From an uncultured Tateyamaria sp. (lineage in GTDB: Bacteria; Pseudomonadota; Alphaproteobacteria; Rhodobacterales; Rhodobacteraceae), in assembly GCF_947503045.1 (NCBI RefSeq), contig NZ_CANNCF010000002.1:775501-839500 (forward strand): a stretch of 64,000 bases of DNA. Direction: 5' to 3'. The notes under the pieces are model-generated. The model had not been told where the DNA came from, did no database searches, and saw only the letters and a list, made by a program, of their open reading frames with translations. Every line of letters starts with the position of its first letter. The first letter of the stretch is position 1. Both the position numbers and the translations under genes were made by a program. Of this stretch, positions 16,147-23,531 are shown piece after piece.

Positions 16147-18057
16147 ATGGCCAAAGTCATTGGTATTGACCTGGGAACCACAAACAGCTGCATCGCCATC
16201 ATGGATGGCAGCCAGCCCCGCGTGATCGAAAACGCGGAGGGCGCGCGGACGACCCCGTCCATCGTCGCCTTTACCGAAAGCGAACGCCTCGTCGGGCAGC
16301 CCGCCAAACGGCAGGCGGTCACCAACCCCGACAACACGATCTTTGGCGTCAAGCGCCTGATCGGCCGCCGCAATGACGACGCGGATCTGGCCAAGGACAA
16401 GAAAAACCTGCCCTTCAACGTGATTGATGGCGGCAACGGCGACGCATGGGTCGAAGCCCGCGGCGAAAAATACTCGCCTAGCCAAATCTCCGCCTTCATC
16501 CTCGGCAAAATGAAAGAAACCGCCGAGAGCTATCTTGGCGAAGACGTAACGCAAGCGGTCATCACTGTCCCCGCCTACTTCAACGACGCCCAGCGTCAGG
16601 CGACCAAAGACGCAGGCAAGATCGCCGGTCTCGAAGTGCTGCGGATCATCAACGAACCGACAGCCGCCGCACTGGCCTATGGCCTCGACAAGGAAAACTC
16701 GCAAACCATCGCGGTCTATGACCTTGGCGGCGGGACGTTCGACGTGACCATCCTCGAAATCGACGACGGCCTGTTCGAAGTGAAATCGACCAACGGCGAC
16801 ACGTTCCTTGGTGGTGAAGACTTTGACATGCGCATCGTGAATTACCTCGCCGAGGAGTTCAAAAAAGAGCATGCGGTCGACCTGACAGCTGACAAGATGG
16901 CCCTGCAGCGTCTGAAAGAGGCAGCGGAAAAGGCCAAGATCGAACTGTCCAGCTCCAGCCAGACAGAAATCAACCAGCCCTTCATCTCGATGGGCAGCAA
17001 CGGCCAGCCGCTGCACATGGTGATGAAGCTGACCCGCGCAAAGCTGGAAAGCCTCGTGGGCGACCTGATCAAGGCGTCGATGAAACCCTGCCAGGCCGCT
17101 TTGAAAGACGCTGGTCTGTCCGCATCGGACATCGACGAGGTTGTTCTGGTCGGCGGTATGACCCGCATGCCCAAAGTGGTCGAGGAAGTGACCAAATTCT
17201 TCGGCAAGGAACCCCACAAAGGTGTGAACCCTGACGAAGTGGTTGCCATGGGCGCTGCCATTCAGGCCGGTGTTCTGCAAGGCGACGTCAAGGATGTGGT
17301 TCTTCTCGACGTGACACCGCTGTCGCTCGGCATCGAAACACTGGGTGGCGTCTTCACCCGTCTGATCGACCGCAACACCACGATCCCGACGAAGAAGAGC
17401 CAAATCTTCTCGACCGCCGAGGACAACCAGAACGCGGTGACCATCCGCGTGTTCCAGGGTGAGCGGGAAATGGCGTCGGACAACAAGATCCTCGGGGCCT
17501 TCAACCTCGAAAACATCCCGCCCGCACCACGCGGTATGCCCCAGATCGAAGTGACCTTTGACATCGACGCCAACGGCATCGTGTCGGTCGGCGCCAAGGA
17601 TAAGGGTACCGGCAAGGAACAGCAGATCACGATCCAGGCCTCGGGCGGTCTGTCGGACGCGGACATCGAACAGATGGTCAAGGACGCCGAAGAGAACGCC
17701 GAAGCCGACAAGGAACGTCGCGAGCTGATCGAAGCGAAAAACCAGGCCGAAAGCCTCATCCACTCGACCGAAAAGTCGGTGGAAGAGCATTCGGACAAGG
17801 TCGATCCAACCACGGTGGAGGCCATCGAACTGGCCATCGCCGCGCTCAAGGACGAGCTGGAAACCGACAACGCGGACAAGATCAAGTCCGGCATCCAGAA
17901 CGTGACCGAAGCGGCCATGAAACTGGGCGAGGCGATCTACAAAGCCGCGCAGGAAGACGGCGAAGATGAGCCTGCGGGCGCAGACGAACCCCGCGACGCC
18001 GACGATGACATCGTCGACGCCGAGTTCGAAGACCTGGACAACGACAAGCGCGCCTGA
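16147..18057 (+). CDS. dnaK: Molecular chaperone DnaK (Hsp70)
   Basis: ATP-driven chaperone that binds exposed hydrophobic peptides, working with DnaJ and GrpE. The 636-aa protein starts [15 protein letters not shown]; the reading frame is open far upstream, but the ATG at 16147 begins the conserved phosphate-1 loop and has an AAGGG site. Further signatures: [29 protein letters not shown], linker [12 protein letters not shown] and the acidic C-terminal tail ending [13 protein letters not shown]. dnaJ follows after 78 bases containing a strong hairpin. grpE is not in the window. Confidence 0.98.
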   Translation: MAKVIGIDLGTTNSCIAIMDGSQPRVIENAEGARTTPSIVAFTESERLVGQPAKRQAVTNPDNTIFGVKRLIGRRNDDADLAKDKKNLPFNVIDGGNGDAWVEARGEKYSPSQISAFILGKMKETAESYLGEDVTQAVITVPAYFNDAQRQATKDAGKIAGLEVLRIINEPTAAALAYGLDKENSQTIAVYDLGGGTFDVTILEIDDGLFEVKSTNGDTFLGGEDFDMRIVNYLAEEFKKEHAVDLTADKMALQRLKEAAEKAKIELSSSSQTEINQPFISMGSNGQPLHMVMKLTRAKLESLVGDLIKASMKPCQAALKDAGLSASDIDEVVLVGGMTRMPKVVEEVTKFFGKEPHKGVNPDEVVAMGAAIQAGVLQGDVKDVVLLDVTPLSLGIETLGGVFTRLIDRNTTIPTKKSQIFSTAEDNQNAVTIRVFQGEREMASDNKILGAFNLENIPPAPRGMPQIEVTFDIDANGIVSVGAKDKGTGKEQQITIQASGGLSDADIEQMVKDAEENAEADKERRELIEAKNQAESLIHSTEKSVEEHSDKVDPTTVEAIELAIAALKDELETDNADKIKSGIQNVTEAAMKLGEAIYKAAQEDGEDEPAGADEPRDADDDIVDAEFEDLDNDKRA

Positions 18058-18083
18058 TCGGCGTGGTTGAGGGAACCAATCAC

Positions 18084-18109
18084 GAGGCCGGCCCGTCAAG
18101 GCCGGCCTC
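18084..18109 (+). terminator. Hairpin between dnaK and dnaJ
   Basis: A perfect 10-bp GC-rich stem (GAGGCCGGCC and its complement) encloses a six-base loop CGTCAA. No T-run follows, so it is more likely a partial attenuator or RNA-processing/stability element lowering dnaJ relative to dnaK than a full terminator. Confidence 0.6.
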
Positions 18110-18135
18110 AGACGTTCCAGCAAAGGACATGATCC

Positions 18136-19290
18136 ATGGCAAAACGTGACTATTACGACGTACTTGGCGTCAAAAAAGGCGCCAGCGCCGACGAAATCAA
18201 AAAAGGCTACCGCACCAAGGCCAAGGAACTGCACCCCGACCGCAATGCGGACAAACCCGACGCCGAGGCGCAGTTCAAAGAAGCCAACGAAGCCTATGAT
18301 GTTCTGAAAGACCCCGACAAAAAGGCGGCCTATGACCGCTTTGGCCACGCCGCTTTTGAGGGCGGCATGGGCGGCGGCGGGCGACCCGGCGGCGGCTTTG
18401 GCGGCCAGCAGGGCGACTTTGGCTCGGCCTTCTCGGACGTGTTTGATGACCTGTTCGGCGACTTCATGGGTGGCAAGCGCGGCGGCGGTGGCGGCAGGCG
18501 TGCCGCACGCGGCTCCGATCTGCGCTACAACCTTCGCGTCACTTTGGAAGACGCCTATGCGGGCCTGCAAAAAACCATCAACGTCCCCACATCCGTCGGC
18601 TGCGAACAATGCGACGGCTCCGGCGCCGAAGGCGGCTCCGAACCCTCCACCTGCCCGACCTGTTCCGGCATGGGCAAAGTGCGCGCGCAACAGGGCTTTT
18701 TCACCGTTGAACGGACCTGCCCCACCTGTTCCGGCATGGGCCAGATCATCCAGAACCCCTGCAAATCCTGCAGCGGCGCGGGTCGCGTCGAAAAAGACCG
18801 CTCGCTGTCCGTGAACATCCCCGCAGGCGTCGAAACCGGTACCCGCATACGCCTGGCAGGCGAGGGCGAGGCCGGGATGCGCGGCGGACCATCGGGCGAC
18901 CTCTACATCTTCATCGACGTGGCCACCCACGACCTGTTCGAACGCGACGGCAACAACCTGTTCTGCCGCGTCCCCGTCTCGATGAGCGCGGCGGCCCTTG
19001 GCGGGTCGATCGAAGTGCCCACCATCGACGGCGGCCGCGGCCGCGTGCAAATCCCGGCCGGGTCACAATCGGGCCGGCAAATGCGCTTGCGGTCCAAAGG
19101 CATGCCCGCCCTGCGTGGCGGTGGCCCCGGCGACATGTTCATCGAACTGGCGGTGGAGACCCCGGTGAACCTGACCAGCCGCCAAAAAGAACTGCTGCGC
19201 GAATTCGAAGAGCTGAGCTCCGAGAACAACCCGGAATCCACCAGCTTCTTTTCCTCCGTCAAATCCTTCTGGGATTCGATGAAGGGGTGA
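18136..19290 (+). CDS. dnaJ: Co-chaperone DnaJ (Hsp40)
   Basis: Type I DnaJ that delivers substrates to DnaK and stimulates its ATPase. The 384-aa protein has the J domain (1-70, with HPD at LHPDRN), a Gly/Phe-rich region (about 72-120), four zinc-binding CxxCxGxG-like repeats ([32 protein letters not shown] at about 155-220) and the C-terminal substrate domain. Length is standard. It is co-directional with dnaK. Confidence 0.97.
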   Translation: MAKRDYYDVLGVKKGASADEIKKGYRTKAKELHPDRNADKPDAEAQFKEANEAYDVLKDPDKKAAYDRFGHAAFEGGMGGGGRPGGGFGGQQGDFGSAFSDVFDDLFGDFMGGKRGGGGGRRAARGSDLRYNLRVTLEDAYAGLQKTINVPTSVGCEQCDGSGAEGGSEPSTCPTCSGMGKVRAQQGFFTVERTCPTCSGMGQIIQNPCKSCSGAGRVEKDRSLSVNIPAGVETGTRIRLAGEGEAGMRGGPSGDLYIFIDVATHDLFERDGNNLFCRVPVSMSAAALGGSIEVPTIDGGRGRVQIPAGSQSGRQMRLRSKGMPALRGGGPGDMFIELAVETPVNLTSRQKELLREFEELSSENNPESTSFFSSVKSFWDSMKG

Positions 19291-19313
19291 CATCCGATCT
19301 GCGCCAAGCGTGG

Positions 19314-19336
19314 CAAACACTCCAGTGGCGTGTTTG
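19314..19336 (+). terminator. Weak hairpin after dnaJ
   Basis: CAAACAC at 19314-19320 pairs with GTGTTTG at 19330-19336 around a nine-base loop, 24 bases after the dnaJ stop. There is no following T-run; termination is only a possibility. Confidence 0.35.
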
Positions 19337-19396
19337 AGGATGTCACGGGCGCAACCCCCGCCCGCTCCCGGACCGCAACATAACCGGCTTGCGTAG

Positions 19397-19415
19397 GGTG
19401 GGCAATTTGCCCACC
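19397..19415. repeat. GTGGGCAA-type palindromic repeat
   Basis: GGTGGGCAA and its exact complement TTGCCCACC are separated by one T. Elements of the form GTAGGGTGGGCAA...TTGCCCACC are dispersed in many bacterial genomes as small palindromic repeats. This copy lies between dnaJ and the acetyltransferase gene, nine bases before the latter's start, and could mask that gene's ribosome-binding region. Confidence 0.55.
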
Positions 19416-19423
19416 TTCACCCC

Positions 19424-19936
19424 ATGCGGCTCACAACTCAATCCACCACCCTTCGCCGTTTGTCTCCCGACGATCTGCGCGCCTTTCAGGCCTATCGCAA
19501 CGATCCCGTCGTTGCACAGTTCCAGAGTTGGGAGGCGATGGACGACGACCGCGCCGCCGGTTTTCTGACCCATGCGGCCACGTCAGAACCGCTGTTCACT
19601 CCCGGACATTGGACCCAGATCGCAGTGGCGGACGCAGAGACCGACGCATTGCTCGGCGACATGGGTCTGCACCTGTCCCAGGATCAGACCGAGGCGGAGC
19701 TCGGCATCACCCTCGCCCGCGCCGCGCAAGGACAGGGCCATGCCACCCGCGCCGTCGCACTGGCCGTAGGTCTGTTGTTTGACGAAACCCCCATCGACCG
19801 GATCAGGGCCTGGGCCGACATCCGAAACATGGCCTCGCAAAATCTGATGGTCCGCGCCGGATTCACCGAGATAGGGATCGAGGTCACCGACGGAGTGACC
19901 GAGGCCGCCTTTGTCCGCGCCCGCGCGGATGTGTGA
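19424..19936 (+). CDS. GNAT-family N-acetyltransferase (RimJ/RimL type)
   Basis: A 170-aa acetyl-CoA-dependent acetyltransferase. TTLRRLSPDDLRAFQAYRNDP near the start, LGDMGLHLSQDQTEAELGITL, the acetyl-CoA loop region AAQGQGHATRAVALAV (Q/R-x-x-G-x-A like) and RIRAWADIRNMASQNLMVRAGF match the RimJ/RimL group that acetylates ribosomal-protein N-termini or small molecules. The substrate cannot be told. No ribosome-binding site is obvious. It ends seven bases before two palindromic sites that precede radC. Confidence 0.8.
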   Translation: MRLTTQSTTLRRLSPDDLRAFQAYRNDPVVAQFQSWEAMDDDRAAGFLTHAATSEPLFTPGHWTQIAVADAETDALLGDMGLHLSQDQTEAELGITLARAAQGQGHATRAVALAVGLLFDETPIDRIRAWADIRNMASQNLMVRAGFTEIGIEVTDGVTEAAFVRARADV

Positions 19937-19943
19937 CAATTCG

Positions 19944-19982
19944 GTGCACAGGCTGTGCACGCCCGGTGCACAGGTTGTGCAC
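19944..19982. promoter_or_regulatory. Two tandem palindromic sites upstream of radC
   Basis: Two near-identical palindromes, GTGCACA-GGC-TGTGCAC (19944-19960) and GTGCACA-GGT-TGTGCAC (19966-19982), differ only in the middle base and repeat every 22 bases, about two helical turns. Each arm is a perfect 7-bp inverted repeat. The geometry is that of a double operator for a dimeric regulator. They end 57 bases before the radC start and begin seven bases after the acetyltransferase stop. Confidence 0.65.
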
Positions 19983-20000
19983 ACCGCTTTTCGCCTTTCG

Positions 20001-20015
20001 TTAACCCCGTGCTAA
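20001..20015 (+). promoter_or_regulatory. CtrA-like box before radC
   Basis: TTAA-N7-CTAA (20001-20015) matches seven of eight bases of the CtrA consensus TTAA-N7-TTAA. It lies 25 bases upstream of the radC ATG. In Rhodobacterales CtrA controls motility, gene-transfer-agent and competence-type genes; that radC is a target here is inference. Confidence 0.35.
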
Positions 20016-20039
20016 CCAACCGTTCGGCACTGTTGCGGC

Positions 20040-20789
20040 ATGACACATTTCGCCGAACAACCCCTGCCTTTCGACTTGGATGAGGCCACGCCTGCCCTGA
20101 TGCCCAAGGGCCGCACGCCCTCCTATATGGCCGATCACCGTAAGCGCCTGCGCGCCCGGTTCATGGACGGTGGCGCGGGTGCGATGCCCGATTACGAGCT
20201 GCTCGAACTGGTCCTCTTCCGCGCCATCCCCCGCCAGGACGTCAAGCCCTTGGCGCATCTGCTGATGGCTGAATTTGGCGACTTCAACCGTGTCGTTTCT
20301 GCCCCCGTCGAACGGTTGCGCGGGATCAAGGGTGTGGGCGATGCGGTGATTGTCGAGCTCAAGATTGTCGAGGCTGCCGCCCAACGCCTCGCCCGGGCCA
20401 AGATATTGAACGCGCACGTTATTTCCAGTTGGGACGCGCTGATCGATTACTGCCACACCACCATGGCCCACCGCGAAACCGAACAGTTCCGGGTGCTGTT
20501 TCTGGACCGCAAGAACGTGCTGATCGCGGATGAAGAACAGGGCAAAGGCACTGTCGATCACGTGCCCGTCTACCCGCGCGAAGTGGCCAAGCGGGCGCTG
20601 GAACTCAACGCTTCCGCACTGATCCTCGTGCACAATCACCCCTCTGGCGATCCTACGCCCAGCCAGTCCGACATCGACATGACCAACCAGATGGAAAACG
20701 CCTGCGGCGCACTTGGCCTGACCCTGCATGATCACCTGATCGTCGGCAAATCCCGTGAACTCAGCTTCAAATCCGAAGGGTATCTCTAG
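20040..20789 (+). CDS. radC: RadC family (JAB1/MPN) protein
   Basis: A 249-aa protein with an N-terminal helix-hairpin-helix region (RLRGIKGVGDAVIVELKIVEAA, about 95-116) and a C-terminal JAB1/MPN metalloprotease-like domain (about 125-249): ETEQFRVLFLDRKNVLIADE and the zinc motif HNHPSGDPTPSQSD. The family is historically called DNA repair protein RadC, but its role is unsettled; induction during competence is reported in other bacteria. The upstream region carries two palindromes and a CtrA-like box, so it appears specifically regulated. It is convergent with the OmpA-fusion gene, four bases apart. Confidence 0.93.
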   Translation: MTHFAEQPLPFDLDEATPALMPKGRTPSYMADHRKRLRARFMDGGAGAMPDYELLELVLFRAIPRQDVKPLAHLLMAEFGDFNRVVSAPVERLRGIKGVGDAVIVELKIVEAAAQRLARAKILNAHVISSWDALIDYCHTTMAHRETEQFRVLFLDRKNVLIADEEQGKGTVDHVPVYPREVAKRALELNASALILVHNHPSGDPTPSQSDIDMTNQMENACGALGLTLHDHLIVGKSRELSFKSEGYL

Positions 20790-20793
20790 GCGC

Positions 20794-22347
20794 TCAGCGC
20801 ACCCAGACCTCGACCCGCCGGTTCGCTTGACGTCCCCACGCGCTGTCATCACAAGCCATCGGCAGCGCCTCTCCAAACGCATCCACACTCAATTGAATTC
20901 GCTCAAAATTTGCCGTCTCGGCCGCGGCCACGACAGCGCGCCGCACAGCCTCCGCCCGACGCAGGGCGATGTTGCGATTGGCTGTTGCGGGCCCGTCTCC
21001 GTCACTGAACCCAACCAACAGCATCTGCCGCGCATCATAGGTGCCTTGTTCCAGCGCGCGCGCCAATTGCTGCACATTTGACCGCGACTGCGCATCCAGC
21101 CGGACCGAGCCTGCCTCGAACCGGAAAGAAGTGGTCAGACGGGCCATGCCGTAGAGTGTCCGGGTCATGCGCTGAAGCTCTTCCAGCGACACCTCCGGCC
21201 CGGCAGAGGTCACCGCGTTAGCAAACCGGTAACCCTGATCATTTATAGACACTTCCTCTGGCGCCTGATCGACAAAACCGGCGCGCCGGATCACGATCTG
21301 GGCGGAAGAGCCGCGCATATAGGCCAGCAATTCGCGCGCGACCTTGGGCAGGCGGCGGGCCGGAATGTAAAGAAACATGGGCGCGGTCAGCGGATAATCC
21401 TCGGTCTTGATCGTGCCACGCTGTGCGGATAGCGAAAACCCGCATGTCCCGGTCAGGGTCAGCGCACGGCCATCCCCCGTCTCTGCATAGCTCGCGATTC
21501 CGATGGCGAAGGGGTCAGCCAGCACGGCATCGACCACATCTCCCGCACGGTCATGGCGCACGATCCCGTCGGCAAAGGGCAGCTTGATCGGGCCCATCAC
21601 CTTGTCCTCAACCGACTGCCCAAGACCAGTGCGCGCGCCCGGCAGATGCAGCGAAATCGGCGCATCCGCACCACCAAGGGCTGCCCAATTGTTGATCTGC
21701 CCGGCAAAGACCTGCGCCAATGCCTGTGGTGAAATCTGATCGACGGGATTGGAGGGCGCCACAATCGGCACCATTGCATCCAGCGCCAGAACGCGGCTGC
21801 GATTGGCCCCGGTCATGTCACCCATCCCGATCTCCCGGGCGCGCTGGCGTTCCTCCGGACGGATCTCGCGCAGGGCCATGACAATGTCGGCGTCATTGGC
21901 CAGAAGATCGGCAAAGCCCTCGTCGGTGGTGGAGGCCTGAATATAGAACCGCGCCACCGGCTTTTCGGTGCTTGCGTCGATCAGCACATAGGTGAACCCC
22001 GACGGCTCCAGAGGTTCGCGGCGCGTGAGGTAATCGTTGCGCAGCGCGAACCCTTCGATCAGCGCGGGGATCAGCACAGCGCCCATGGTAGAGGAGCCCG
22101 AGATCGCCACTTCGGCCACAAAGTCCTGCAGGTTCGGACAGGCAGGCCCCTCGCACAGCACACCCGATCCATCGACCGTCAACTCGCCATAGATCGACTC
22201 GATCCGGTAAAACTCGCCATCAAAGCCAAGCAATGTGCCACTGAGTTCAACCTGCCCGTCGGGCGAGGTCAGCGTCACATCCTGCGCGGCAAGCACAGTC
22301 CCCCAAAATGAAAGTGCGGCGAAAATCGCCGCACGTGCCCAAGCCAT
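20794..22347 (-). CDS. PstS-like phosphate-binding domain fused to OmpA peptidoglycan-binding domain
   Basis: A 517-aa exported protein. A Sec signal peptide (about 1-21, ending VLAA) is followed by a small N-terminal domain (22-75), a periplasmic binding-protein domain like PstS (about 78-370, beginning VAISGSSTMGAVLIPALIEGF) and a C-terminal OmpA-like domain (about 395-517) with VGFSDGDGPATANRNIALRRAEAV and RQANRRVEVWVR, which carry the Asp and Arg used to bind diaminopimelate. It would hold a ligand-binding module at the cell wall. No pst transporter genes are nearby. The ligand is not certain. Confidence 0.8.
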   Translation of the reverse strand: MAWARAAIFAALSFWGTVLAAQDVTLTSPDGQVELSGTLLGFDGEFYRIESIYGELTVDGSGVLCEGPACPNLQDFVAEVAISGSSTMGAVLIPALIEGFALRNDYLTRREPLEPSGFTYVLIDASTEKPVARFYIQASTTDEGFADLLANDADIVMALREIRPEERQRAREIGMGDMTGANRSRVLALDAMVPIVAPSNPVDQISPQALAQVFAGQINNWAALGGADAPISLHLPGARTGLGQSVEDKVMGPIKLPFADGIVRHDRAGDVVDAVLADPFAIGIASYAETGDGRALTLTGTCGFSLSAQRGTIKTEDYPLTAPMFLYIPARRLPKVARELLAYMRGSSAQIVIRRAGFVDQAPEEVSINDQGYRFANAVTSAGPEVSLEELQRMTRTLYGMARLTTSFRFEAGSVRLDAQSRSNVQQLARALEQGTYDARQMLLVGFSDGDGPATANRNIALRRAEAVRRAVVAAAETANFERIQLSVDAFGEALPMACDDSAWGRQANRRVEVWVR

Positions 22348-22369
22348 AAAGTGCCCTTTGTCGCAACGG

Positions 22370-23377
22370 TTAGTTGCTGGCGACTTTCAGGTCTGAGACA
22401 AGATTGTTCAACACCAGAAAACTGCCAAGTGCATCGCAATCAGGGACCGCGAGGGTCAGATTGTGTGTTTTCAGCGTACCGCCCTGGCTCATCTCCAGCG
22501 ATTGCGCCTCGATTTCGAGGCCACAGTTGCTTGCGGTCACCTCGGCTTCGACGCTCATGTCGATCTCGCCGGGTTGGGCGGACAACGCGCTGGGGAATGT
22601 ATAGACTTCTGCCATCAGCGGCTGCGCCGACATGGTATCGCCCAGTCGGGTGATCAACCCATTGGCGCCGGATGCGAACCCTTCGATGTTGGCATCACTG
22701 CCGGACCACAGGTGACCCGGTTGGCCGTATTCGGCACCGAATTCCCGTGCATGCAGTTCGAACCCGGCATCGCCGCGCCATTGCAGAACGATGCGGTCAT
22801 AGCTGGTGATGTCGGCCACGGTGGCCTGTGCCACGGCGCCATCGCCGTTTGCAAACGCCATGATAAACACCGCTTGCTCGGCCAATGCTGGCACGGTGAT
22901 CGAGGCAGTGCCCGCATCATCCGTCGCATGGGTGAACAGCATGCCATTGTGATGCACGGTCAAACGTTCATTGGGTGCACAAGGCGCATCGAGCGTCAGG
23001 GCCACCATGGCGCCATCAACAGGAACTGCCTCGGCAGAGATTTCGCATTCGGGTACCAGCGGAAATTTCTCCGGTTCCGGCAGCAGATCGTCAACGGTGG
23101 CCGAGGCGCGTTGCACGGCCGCGTCCGTCTCAGGAACGCTCACATCCGTTACTTCGCTGGCAGAGGTCAATTCGATGTCTTGCACCTGAAGCAGGATATC
23201 AGCGCTGGTGGCGGTGTTCAGAACCACTTTGGCGTCATTCGCTGTTTTGGCCAAGGTCGGTCGGGCCTGCGCCCCATATCGTTCCTGCGCTGCCTCGCTG
23301 CTTTGCATGACAAAACCGATACCCACGGCAATCGCCAGAGTTCCAGCGCCCGTCATGACTTCTTTCATATGTTTCAT
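22370..23377 (-). CDS. Exported protein of unknown function
   Basis: I do not recognise the family. The 335-aa protein has an N-terminal hydrophobic segment (about 9-28) with SSEAA after it, either a signal peptide or an anchor, then an acidic, Ala/Thr-rich linker (about 40-100) and a probable beta-rich domain (about 105-335). Four cysteines in the mature part (PECEIS, APCAP, SNCGLE, PDCDAL) could form two disulfides, which fits the periplasm. The start has GTGGGAA just upstream; a second ATG is at residue 4. It lies 22 bases upstream of the PstS/OmpA-fusion gene on the same strand, so the two may be an envelope operon. Confidence 0.65.
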   Translation of the reverse strand: MKHMKEVMTGAGTLAIAVGIGFVMQSSEAAQERYGAQARPTLAKTANDAKVVLNTATSADILLQVQDIELTSASEVTDVSVPETDAAVQRASATVDDLLPEPEKFPLVPECEISAEAVPVDGAMVALTLDAPCAPNERLTVHHNGMLFTHATDDAGTASITVPALAEQAVFIMAFANGDGAVAQATVADITSYDRIVLQWRGDAGFELHAREFGAEYGQPGHLWSGSDANIEGFASGANGLITRLGDTMSAQPLMAEVYTFPSALSAQPGEIDMSVEAEVTASNCGLEIEAQSLEMSQGGTLKTHNLTLAVPDCDALGSFLVLNNLVSDLKVASN

Positions 23378-23531
23378 TTTCCCACGTCCCTTCCACGGAC
23401 TTCCCTACGAAACGGATTCGCACGGCAAAGGGGCCGGGTTATGACCAGCAAGCGGAGTCTTTGGGGCAGGAATGGGGCAGCGGCTTGAGTCCGCCGATCA
23501 ATCAGGTGCCGTATTTCGGGCGTGATCGGGC

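Noticed and set aside
16126-19050. A 974-codon open frame on the minus strand across dnaK and dnaJ
   Set aside because: It is a mirror frame produced by high GC and codon bias of dnaK-dnaJ; no ribosome site or known motif, and the plus-strand genes are certain.
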